Shown piece by piece: positions 1-5,140 of a stretch of 5,140 bases of DNA. Numbering within the stretch: position 1 is the first letter of the stretch; each line of letters starts with the position of its first letter. The translations under genes were made by a program, and so were the position numbers. The notes under the pieces are model-generated. The model did no database searches. It saw only the letters and a list, made by a program, of their open reading frames with translations, and had not been told where the DNA came from. Source of the stretch: Actinomycetes bacterium (GTDB lineage: Bacteria > Actinomycetota > Actinomycetes > Actinomycetales > Cellulomonadaceae); assembly GCA_023425905.1 (NCBI GenBank), contig JAFABT010000150.1:1-5140 (forward strand), in the 5' to 3' direction.

Positions 1-1454
1 CCCCGGAGATCCTCGTCCCCGACGAGGTCGACGTCGACCTCCCGAGCGACGAGGGCCTCCCTTCCGAGGAATCGCCCGACGACCCGCTCGACGACGGACG
101 TGGTGAGGAGCCCCGCGACGACGTCCCTGGCGATGACGGACCCGGCGACGACGACCCGGGCGACGACGAGCCGGGTGAGGACGACCCGGACGACGACGAC
201 AACGACGACAACGACGACAACGACGACGACAACGACGACAAGCGGACCGAAGCCCCCGACTTCTCCGTCGGCCCCGACGTCGGCACACTCGTCTTCGCCT
301 GGGGAGCCCCGCAGACGGTGCGCATCCCGCTCTCGAGCACGGGCGGCGACGCGACGGACGTCGAGGTCGTCGTCGGACTGCCCGAGGGCGCGTCGGCGCG
401 GGCGCTCGGGCGTTCACCCTTCCCGAGCGCGACAGGGCTCCTCGGCCCCCGAGCGGTCACCGCCGCGTGCCGGACGACCGGGTCGGCGACGCGGCTGCGC
501 TGCACCGCGGACGAGGTCCCGGCCGGGGCGACGCTCGCGCTCGACGTCGAGGTCGAGGTCGCCGACGACGCGGTCACGGACCTCGACGCGGTCGTGGGCC
601 TCGACCTGTCCGCGTCGGGTGAGGCGCTCGCGTCGATGACGATCCCGGCGACGGTCAAGGGTTCACCGGCGGCGATCGCGCTCGATCTCGCGCTCGGCAC
701 GCCCGCGGGGGAGCCGCGGGCTGCGACGGGGACGGTGTCGATCCGCAACACCGGCGGCACCGCCGCGGATCGCGTCCGGGCGACCGTCGCGCTCGACGTC
801 GACGGGCTCGGTGCAGCGGGTCTCGTCGAGGTGACGAGCGCCGGGTCCGGGTGGGAGTGCAGCGCGACCGGCGCCGGCCTCGAGTGCGTCTCGGGTGCGC
901 GCCTCGGCGCGTTCACGGAGGTCGTCCTGCCGCTCCGGGTCGAGGCGCTCGACCCCCTGCTCGTTGGCGCCGCGGCCCCCGCCCTCGTCGTCGTCAACGT
1001 CGCGGCGGAGGCGGGGACGTCGTCACCGGCTACTGCGCGCGGCCGGCTCTCGTTCCCGCCCTACGCGGCCCGCCTCGTCGTCCATGCGGCTCCGAGCACG
1101 CCGGAGTCCCAGGTCGATCCGCGAAAGTCGACGCTCATGACGTGGTTCGCGGTGACGAACACGGGTGCGACGGTCCTCGACGACGTCCGTGTCGCGATCA
1201 CGAGCGGGACGCCGGAGGTCTTCCGCTTCCTGCCCGCGGACAGCGGGTGGACGTGCGTGGGTGACGCCGACGTCGTCTGCGCCGCCGCAGGTCCGCTCGC
1301 CCCCGGCGCGACGCTTCCCTTCGAGTTCACGGTGTCGCCCACGCCGTCGGCGTTCGCAGGGGGCCCGCGGGACGTGACCTTCCGGGTGACCGCCCGGCAC
1401 CACCCGGAGGTGGTCGCCGTCGTGAGTCTCCTCATCACGGGCAACCCTGCCTGA
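1..1454 (+). CDS. Secreted acidic protein with three Ig-like (DUF11/CARDB-like) repeats, 5' partial
   Basis: The frame is open from position 3 to the TGA at 1452-1454 (483 residues seen), so the start lies upstream of the window. Residues 1-80 are an acidic linker: 41 of 80 are Asp or Glu, with Pro-Gly-Asp-Asp units and then a pure Asp/Asn run. Three beta-sandwich-like repeats follow, at about residues 85-221, 222-355 and 356-483. Each has one Cys pair (156/167, 286/295, 418/426) followed by a Pro/Gly-Ala turn and a beta strand; repeats 2 and 3 share a G-W-x-C motif before it and an 'NTG' strand ('SIRNTGG', 'AVTNTGA'). This layout resembles the DUF11/CARDB-type repeats of actinobacterial surface proteins; the family is inferred from pattern, not a search. 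There is no LPXTG motif or C-terminal membrane helix, so sortase anchoring is unlikely. Export is inferred from the paired cysteines and composition. Only three lysines are present. A hairpin begins 30 bases after the stop. Ligand and role are unknown. Confidence 0.85.
   Translation, partial: PEILVPDEVDVDLPSDEGLPSEESPDDPLDDGRGEEPRDDVPGDDGPGDDDPGDDEPGEDDPDDDDNDDNDDNDDDNDDKRTEAPDFSVGPDVGTLVFAWGAPQTVRIPLSSTGGDATDVEVVVGLPEGASARALGRSPFPSATGLLGPRAVTAACRTTGSATRLRCTADEVPAGATLALDVEVEVADDAVTDLDAVVGLDLSASGEALASMTIPATVKGSPAAIALDLALGTPAGEPRAATGTVSIRNTGGTAADRVRATVALDVDGLGAAGLVEVTSAGSGWECSATGAGLECVSGARLGAFTEVVLPLRVEALDPLLVGAAAPALVVVNVAAEAGTSSPATARGRLSFPPYAARLVVHAAPSTPESQVDPRKSTLMTWFAVTNTGATVLDDVRVAITSGTPEVFRFLPADSGWTCVGDADVVCAAAGPLAPGATLPFEFTVSPTPSAFAGGPRDVTFRVTARHHPEVVAVVSLLITGNPA
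189..239 (+). repeat. GAC/AAC triplet repeat encoding a 17-residue Asp/Asn run
   Basis: Seventeen codons in a row are GAC or AAC, in the order D4-N-D2-N-D2-N-D3-N-D2. This forms the end of the acidic linker, just before the first Ig-like repeat. Such triplet tracts can change length by replication slippage without breaking the frame. The run could bind divalent cations or act as an extended spacer; both are inferences. Confidence 0.85.
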
Positions 1455-1484
1455 CGGTCCAGCTCCCCGTCCCCCAGACGCGAA

Positions 1485-1516
1485 GACGGGGCGGAACCCG
1501 TAGGTCCCGCCCCGTC
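1485..1516. terminator. Strong GC hairpin after the Ig-like repeat gene, likely (bidirectional) terminator
   Basis: GACGGGGCGG (1485-1494) pairs perfectly with CCGCCCCGTC (1507-1516). Inside, after one A-C mismatch, ACC pairs with GGT around a CGTA loop. The hairpin starts 30 bases after the plus-strand stop. It has no T-tract on either side, which is common for actinobacterial terminators. CCCCGTC at 1465-1471 can pair with 1485-1491 and would compete with this stem. Because genes converge on this gap, it may act on both strands. Confidence 0.65.
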
Positions 1517-1594
1517 CGTGCCTACGGAATGAACCGCAGGGTGCGAGGCGCCGTGAGCGCGAGTCCCCCAGACTCAGCGCTCGGCGCCCCACGA

Positions 1595-1626
1595 CCCTCA
1601 GTCGGCGTCCCCCGAGCCGACGAGGG
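1595..1626. terminator. Second strong hairpin, terminator-like
   Basis: CCCTC (1595-1599), a bulged A, and GTCGGC (1601-1606) pair with GCCGAC (1616-1621) and GAGGG (1622-1626). This gives 11 base pairs with one bulge and a 9-base loop. There is no T-tract. It could be a backup terminator for the plus-strand gene or stop minus-strand transcripts running out of upp; which strand uses it cannot be told. Confidence 0.45.
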
Positions 1627-1665
1627 CACCTGAGTCACCGTGCGCACCACCCGATCGGGGCGGCG

Positions 1666-1684
1666 CACCCGGTGAGAACGGGTG
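1666..1684. repeat. 6-bp inverted repeat CACCCG-N7-CGGGTG
   Basis: CACCCG (1666-1671) and CGGGTG (1679-1684) are perfect complements around seven bases. It may be a small hairpin or a protein-binding site; a 6-bp arm is easily met by chance in DNA this GC-rich. Confidence 0.35.
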
Positions 1685-1694
1685 AGTCTCGTGT

Positions 1695-1744
1695 GTGCGA
1701 CGTGTCTCGCGTGCGATGTGTCCTGCGTGCGAGACGTGTCCGGG
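1695..1744 (+). repeat. Three imperfect tandem repeats of about 16 bp
   Basis: GTGCGACGTGTCTCGC (1695-1710), GTGCGATGTGTCCTGC (1711-1726) and GTGCGAGACGTGTCCGGG (1727-1744) sit head to tail. All share GTGCGA and a GTGTC core; the third carries a 2-base insertion. They lie outside any supported gene. With three diverged units and no spacers this is not a CRISPR array. A binding-site cluster or a slippage product are both possible. Confidence 0.6.
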
Positions 1745-1745
1745 A

Positions 1746-1758
1746 TGTACCCCGTACA
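1746..1758. repeat. Inverted repeat TGTAC-CCC-GTACA
   Basis: TGTAC (1746-1750) and GTACA (1754-1758) are perfect complements around CCC, immediately after the direct repeats. The size and symmetry suit a dimeric regulator's operator, but no target gene is evident. The loop is too short to favour a strong RNA hairpin. Confidence 0.4.
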
Positions 1759-1764
1759 CGCGCC

Positions 1765-1792
1765 ATCCTGACACTCTCTCGGGGGGTGTCAA
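1765..1792 (-). promoter_or_regulatory. Possible minus-strand promoter overlapping an inverted repeat
   Basis: On the minus strand, TTGACA (1792-1787) is followed after 16 bases by CAGGAT (1770-1765), a full -35 consensus and a moderate actinobacterial -10 box. The same bases contain TGACAC (1769-1774) and GTGTCA (1786-1791), a perfect inverted repeat with an 11-base centre. They can be read instead as an operator over the promoter, or as a hairpin extended by G-U pairs that ends upp transcripts. A transcript from here would run across the direct repeats towards 1485. Confidence 0.3.
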
Positions 1793-1857
1793 AGGGCCAA
1801 CGTCGCGGGTCTCAGATCGTGAGCGGGAGCGGTGCCATTTTCACGGCGAATCTGGTT

Positions 1858-1869
1858 GCGACCGGTCGC
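1858..1869. repeat. 12-bp perfect palindrome GCGACCGGTCGC
   Basis: The 12 bases read the same on both strands. The half-site GGTCGC recurs at 1877-1882, so the left arm can pair with either copy. It lies about 45 bases downstream of the upp stop in the direction of transcription and could be part of its 3' end. No T-tract follows. Confidence 0.35.
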
Positions 1870-1912
1870 GCCGATAGGTCGCCGGGAGTATCGAAAGATC
1901 CGCCTGACCTGC

Positions 1913-2548
1913 TCAGACGATCCCGTAGAGCCGGTCACCCGCGTCGCCGAGCCCGGGGACGATGTACGCCTTGTCGTTCAACATTTCATCAACGGCGGCG
2001 ACGACGATCTTCACGTCTGCGCGGTCCCCGACGGCCTTCTCGACCGTCTCGAGTCCCTCGGGCGCCGCGAGGAGGCAGACGGCCGTGACGTCGCGGGCGC
2101 CCCGCGAGAGCAGGTAGTCGATCGCGACGACGAGCGTCGCACCCGTCGCGAGCATCGGGTCGAGCAGGAAGCACTGCCGACCGGACAGGTCCTCCGGGAG
2201 CCGGTTCGCGTAGGTGATCGCCTCGAGGGTCGTCTCGTCGCGCTGCAGCCCGAGGAAGCCGACCTCGGCGGTGGGGATCAGGCGCGACATGCCGTCGAGC
2301 ATCCCGAGCCCCGCGCGCAGGATCGGGACGACGATCGGGCGCGGGTCCGCGATCTTGATGCCCGTCGTGAGGGCCACCGGGGTCTGCACCGTGTGCGGGA
2401 CGGTGCGCACCTCGCGCGTCGCCTCGTAGGCCAGCAGCGTGACGAGCTCGTCGACGAGCTGGCGGAAGATCGGGGAGGCCGTGTCCTGGTCGCGCAGCAC
2501 CGTGAGCTTGTGGGCGACGAGGGGGTGGTCGGCGACGTGGAGGCGCAT
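1913..2548 (-). CDS. upp: Uracil phosphoribosyltransferase
   Basis: This cytoplasmic enzyme makes UMP and pyrophosphate from uracil and PRPP, the main uracil-salvage step. The 211 residues match the usual length of about 208-212. The family signatures are all in place: PIVVPILRAGLGMLDGM (71-87), the PRPP-binding loop DPMLATGAT (130-138), and the uracil-binding C-terminal segment IVPGLGDAGDRLYG (196-209). The loop has Ala where many family members have a second Gly (ATGGT/S), a mild change that should not abolish activity. The ATG at 2548 is chosen because MRLHVADHPL is a typical UPRTase N-terminus and because a -10 box ends six bases before it. No Shine-Dalgarno sequence precedes it. The gene stands alone, with a terminator 53 bases upstream and a gene-free gap downstream. 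Confidence in function is very high. Confidence 0.97.
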   Translation of the reverse strand: MRLHVADHPLVAHKLTVLRDQDTASPIFRQLVDELVTLLAYEATREVRTVPHTVQTPVALTTGIKIADPRPIVVPILRAGLGMLDGMSRLIPTAEVGFLGLQRDETTLEAITYANRLPEDLSGRQCFLLDPMLATGATLVVAIDYLLSRGARDVTAVCLLAAPEGLETVEKAVGDRADVKIVVAAVDEMLNDKAYIVPGLGDAGDRLYGIV

Positions 2549-2554
2549 GGTGCC

Positions 2555-2560
2555 AATCTA
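2555..2560 (-). promoter_or_regulatory. upp promoter -10 box, predicted leaderless transcript
   Basis: Read on the minus strand, TAGATT is separated from the upp ATG by only GGCACC. A start site 6-8 bases past the -10 box falls on or next to the A of ATG, and no ribosome binding site is present. This is the classic arrangement of leaderless actinobacterial genes. No convincing -35 box is seen 16-18 bases upstream. Confidence 0.65.
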
Positions 2561-2600
2561 TCGCTCCGAGGGTGGGCGGCCTGACGGATCTGCGCTGCAC

Positions 2601-2646
2601 GCACGAGCCCGGCCCCGACGCGGGGGCGCCGGGGCCGGGCTCGTGC
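2601..2646 (-). terminator. Terminator of the alpha/beta hydrolase gene
   Basis: GCACGAGCCCGGCCCC (2601-2616) pairs perfectly over 16 bp with its complement at 2631-2646, with a 14-base loop between. It begins 17 bases past the hydrolase stop codon. No T-tract follows on the minus strand, which is usual for very GC-rich actinobacteria. It separates the hydrolase transcript from the upp promoter. Confidence 0.85.
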
Positions 2647-2663
2647 GGTGTGCCGGACGTGCG

Positions 2664-5140
2664 TCAGGGCTTGGGGTTGACCGTCCCGGTGAGGACGATG
2701 TCCTCGAGGATGCGCTCACCGTCGGCGGGGAGCACGAGCCTGATCGTGCGCGGTCCGTCGAGCGACGCGGTCGCCGACGTCGGCAGGACGATGCGTCCCT
2801 GCGTGTCGAACGGGGCGATGTACCCGCCGACGCTCGCCTCGACGGCGGAGAGCGGGGTCGCGGCCGGCGGGTACCAGCCCACCGAGCTCATCACCCAGGA
2901 GCGCGGGACATCGCCCACCCGGAGCTCCTTGACGCCGGGAGCCTGCCGGGTGGCGGGCAACCAGAGCGTGGCGTCCGAGCGGGACGGTGCTCCGGTCTGC
3001 GTGACGTCCCAGACGAGCGGCGCGCCCTGGGTCACCGTGACGTCCCGGACGGGGACGTCGATGACGGGTGCGGGCACCGTCGAGGTGGCGAGGTTCGAGC
3101 CGATGTACTCGTTCGTCACGATCTCCCGCTGCGGGACGACGATGCCCTGGACGGCCCCGCCCGCGGGCCAGCTGCCGTCGTCCGTGACGATCGTCGAGAC
3201 GGTGAAGGACTTCTGACCGGGCTTGATCGTCACGAGGCTCTGCGACGTCTCCCAGTCCGCGGTGAACGTCTGGGCGTAGACCTTCGCGGTCTTCTTCACG
3301 GTGCCGGAGATCGCGAAGGTGAGGTCGGCGCGCGCCGTGCCGTCGCCGAGCGGGGTGAGGGACTTCGTCGTGCTCGTCCCGTTGATCTGCGGGAGCGAGC
3401 CGAGGGTGATGCCGGGCTTGCCGATGCCGTTGCGGGTCGCGGTCACGTCGAGGACGTAGATCTCGCCCTTGGTCGTGGTCGGGACGAGCTGGAACGCGGT
3501 GACGGCCTTGAGGTTGAACTTCGAGGCCTTCGCCGGGATCGCGTACCGGACGAGCTGCGCCCACATGCGGGTGCCGATCTCCGGGGCCTTGGGCAGCTGG
3601 GCGAGGCCCTGGACCGTCTTGAGCCGCAGCGAGCGGTTCTTGCTGTCACGCAGGACGAGGTCGAAGCCGGAGGACTTCGTGGCGGCCTCGATGACGCGCA
3701 GGTCGAGCCACTGCTTCGACGTGAGGTCGTGCGTCTTGCCTGACTTCAGGGTGATGCGCGCCTTCTTCTTCGTCCACGACGCGTGGACCGCGGTGCCCCA
3801 CGGTGCTGCCGACGCGTCGGCGCCGAGCCAGTGCGGGGACAGGAACGACTGCTCGGTCTCGGGCGGCAGGCAGGAGCTCGTGCCGTCCGCCGTGTACCCA
3901 CCGAGGCACTCGCGCGCCGTGGCGCCCTTGGCGGCCTTGACGGTGCTCGCCTTGGTGTCGGGGTTGACGATCATCGACCGGCGACCCTTGGTCGAGTGCG
4001 TCGAGACGACGGCCTTGCCGGCCGACTTGGCGCGGACGGGGCTGCCGTCGAGGAGCCGGGCAGCGCTCGTGTCCTTCGCGAGGATCGCGCGAATCGCCGC
4101 GGCGATGTAGGTGCCGCCCGCGGCCTGCTGCTGCTTCGCGGAGAGGCGACCCTTGTGCTTGCTGCCGCACTCGGCCGTGTCGGTGCCCCACCAGTCGTCC
4201 ATCGACGGGGCCTTGGCCTGGCCGGGGGTCCACTCGGTGTTGAAGAAGTTGTGGTTGGCGCCGAGGATCAGGTGCGAGGCCTTGATCGCGGTGTCACCGG
4301 TGACGCCCTGGCGGGCCTGGTCGACGTACGTCTGACCCTGGAGGTCGTACACGTCGCCGTCGCAGTACGGCAGGATCACCGAGGTCGGGACGCCCGGGGC
4401 GGTCTGGTAGCCGAAGGCGGTCGGCGCGATGAGGACCTGACCCTTGACCTTGATGTTCTTGTTGCGCGCGAGGACGGTCGTCGCACGGTTGACGCCCTCA
4501 CCGCCGCGGGAGTGCCCGACGAGAGCAACCTTCGTGAGGTTGAGCCGGCCCTTGAGCGGCTTGAGGGCCTTGACGCCGCTCGTGCCCGCGTTGGCCTTGG
4601 CGAGAAGCTCGAGGTGGTGCTTGACGAGTGCAGCGCGGGAGGCTGCGCCGCCGTCGTTCTCGACCCAGTCCTGGCCGTTGATGCCGTTGGCGGAGATCGA
4701 CACGGTTGCGTAGCCCTGCGACGCGAGCAGCGAGGCCGCGTAGCGGTAGCCCTTGTAGCTCGGGATGGACTTCCACTTGTCGACGCACGGCCAGTCGCCG
4801 CTCGACTCGGTGCCGAGGTAGCACGTCGTGTGGCGGCCGTGCAGGAAGACGACGACGGGCAGCTTGCCCTTCTTCGCCTTCGCGGTCGGGAGCGTGACCT
4901 CCGCGCGGACCTCGACAGCCGCGGGGTAGAGGGGGCTCAGCTCGATGCCCTTGGTCGCGTAGGTGAACCGGCTGGTCGCGAGCTTGCCCTTGACGCCCGG
5001 GTCCTTCTTGAGGACGGTCTTGGGCTGCGTGAGCTTCGCAGCGGGGCCGGCCGCGCTCGTGCCGGCGTCGGCGCCACGAGCGGCGCTCGGCGCAGGTGCG
5101 CCCGCGTCCACCCGGCGGCCGCCGAGCAGCACGGAGAGTC
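2664..5140 (-). CDS. Large, probably secreted alpha/beta hydrolase with C-terminal beta-rich domains, 5' partial
   Basis: Serine hydrolase (esterase/lipase-like; chlorophyllase/PET-hydrolase-like branch suspected); substrate unknown. Numbering from the GTG at 5132, the hydrolase domain spans about residues 50-355: oxyanion strand VVVFLHGRH (93-101), nucleophile elbow GHSRGGEG with Ser208, likely acid Asp260 in YCDGDVYD, and likely base His294 in GANHNFFN. Cys104/116 and Cys409/421 may form disulfides. Residues about 425-565 look like a galactose-binding-type beta sandwich, 570-690 resemble a Calx-beta-like domain, and 690-822 form another beta-rich domain; these are pattern-based guesses. The frame stays open to the window edge and nothing like a ribosome binding site precedes the GTG, so the true start, probably with a signal peptide, is outside. 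The Ala/Gly/Pro-rich stretch 10-32 looks like the post-signal linker. It is lysine-rich (58 of 822 by my count). A strong terminator follows the TGA. Confidence 0.88.
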   Translation of the reverse strand, partial: LSVLLGGRRVDAGAPAPSAARGADAGTSAAGPAAKLTQPKTVLKKDPGVKGKLATSRFTYATKGIELSPLYPAAVEVRAEVTLPTAKAKKGKLPVVVFLHGRHTTCYLGTESSGDWPCVDKWKSIPSYKGYRYAASLLASQGYATVSISANGINGQDWVENDGGAASRAALVKHHLELLAKANAGTSGVKALKPLKGRLNLTKVALVGHSRGGEGVNRATTVLARNKNIKVKGQVLIAPTAFGYQTAPGVPTSVILPYCDGDVYDLQGQTYVDQARQGVTGDTAIKASHLILGANHNFFNTEWTPGQAKAPSMDDWWGTDTAECGSKHKGRLSAKQQQAAGGTYIAAAIRAILAKDTSAARLLDGSPVRAKSAGKAVVSTHSTKGRRSMIVNPDTKASTVKAAKGATARECLGGYTADGTSSCLPPETEQSFLSPHWLGADASAAPWGTAVHASWTKKKARITLKSGKTHDLTSKQWLDLRVIEAATKSSGFDLVLRDSKNRSLRLKTVQGLAQLPKAPEIGTRMWAQLVRYAIPAKASKFNLKAVTAFQLVPTTTKGEIYVLDVTATRNGIGKPGITLGSLPQINGTSTTKSLTPLGDGTARADLTFAISGTVKKTAKVYAQTFTADWETSQSLVTIKPGQKSFTVSTIVTDDGSWPAGGAVQGIVVPQREIVTNEYIGSNLATSTVPAPVIDVPVRDVTVTQGAPLVWDVTQTGAPSRSDATLWLPATRQAPGVKELRVGDVPRSWVMSSVGWYPPAATPLSAVEASVGGYIAPFDTQGRIVLPTSATASLDGPRTIRLVLPADGERILEDIVLTGTVNPKP

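Larger units (their letters stand above)
1517..1912. other. Intergenic region between convergent genes, repeat-rich, no convincing gene
   Basis: About 400 bases separate the first hairpin from the upp stop. Open frames here are short and lack a good start with a ribosome binding site. The best is a minus-strand frame, stop-free from 1788 down to a TAG at 1522-1524 (88 codons). It has no ATG and only a few GTG codons (highest at 1666-1668). Its C-terminus reads LALTAPRTLRFIP, and the stop lies five bases from the hairpin at 1485-1516, so a decayed gene end is conceivable. The gap also holds a second hairpin, direct repeats and inverted repeats, listed separately. I found no tRNA-like arm pattern and no obvious upp terminator close to its stop. 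Confidence 0.6.

Noticed and set aside
100..639. Plus-strand reading frame with a poly-threonine run
   Set aside because: It is a shifted reading of the GAC/AAC triplets (as ACG/ACA) and of the Arg/Ser-rich shadow of the real frame.
318..1454. GTG at 318 as the start of the plus-strand gene
   Set aside because: The same frame is open back to position 3 with consistent G/C-ending codons and a coherent acidic linker, and the GTG falls inside the first beta-sandwich repeat.
1695..1744. CRISPR array
   Set aside because: There are only three imperfect 16-bp units placed head to tail with no spacers and no cas genes nearby.
1598..1792. 64-codon minus-strand frame in the intergenic gap
   Set aside because: It begins at a TTG inside the promoter-like/inverted-repeat element, has no ribosome binding site, and is His/Gly-rich with no recognisable domain.
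1790..1912. tRNA gene in the gap
   Set aside because: No T-arm GGTTCRA-type motif with matching acceptor stem could be found on either strand.
2439..3743. 434-codon plus-strand open frame opposite upp and the hydrolase
   Set aside because: It is antisense to two genes with clear family motifs, is Arg/Gly/Asp-rich and low in complexity, and spans a terminator; a typical GC-rich shadow.
5130..5132. GTG at 5132 as the true start of the hydrolase
   Set aside because: The frame continues to the window edge, the eight visible upstream bases contain no ribosome binding site, and no complete signal peptide would fit after it.

Overview
The window is very GC-rich. Its coding frames end almost every codon in G or C, and one promoter looks leaderless. 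This points to a high-GC Gram-positive actinobacterium, possibly a Micrococcales member of the Cellulomonas/Sanguibacter kind; the genus is an inference. There are three protein genes: one on the plus strand and two on the minus strand.

Layout. (1) Positions 1-1454, plus strand: the 3' part of a gene for an exported, acidic, modular protein. It has an Asp-rich linker followed by three Ig-like beta-sandwich repeats, each with one close pair of cysteines. The 5' end lies outside the window. (2) Positions 1455-1912: about 460 bases between convergent genes with no convincing gene. They hold two strong hairpins, a cluster of about 16-bp imperfect direct repeats, several inverted repeats and a possible minus-strand promoter. 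(3) Positions 1913-2548, minus strand: upp, uracil phosphoribosyltransferase, complete, with a TAGATT -10 box so close to the ATG that the mRNA is probably leaderless. (4) Positions 2601-2646: a perfect 16-bp hairpin, the likely terminator of the next gene. (5) Positions 2664-5140, minus strand: a large, probably secreted alpha/beta hydrolase with a clear catalytic triad and about 500 residues of C-terminal beta-rich domains. Its N-terminus lies outside the window.

How they fit together. The hydrolase and upp face the same way, but a strong terminator and a separate promoter stand between them, so they are probably independent units. upp is a housekeeping pyrimidine-salvage gene. The two flanking genes appear to encode large exported proteins of very different character, one acidic and nearly lysine-free, the other lysine-rich. 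Nothing links the three genes into one pathway. I see no mobile element, CRISPR array, tRNA or rRNA. The least explained parts are the repeat-rich gap at 1517-1912 and the C-terminal domains of the hydrolase.
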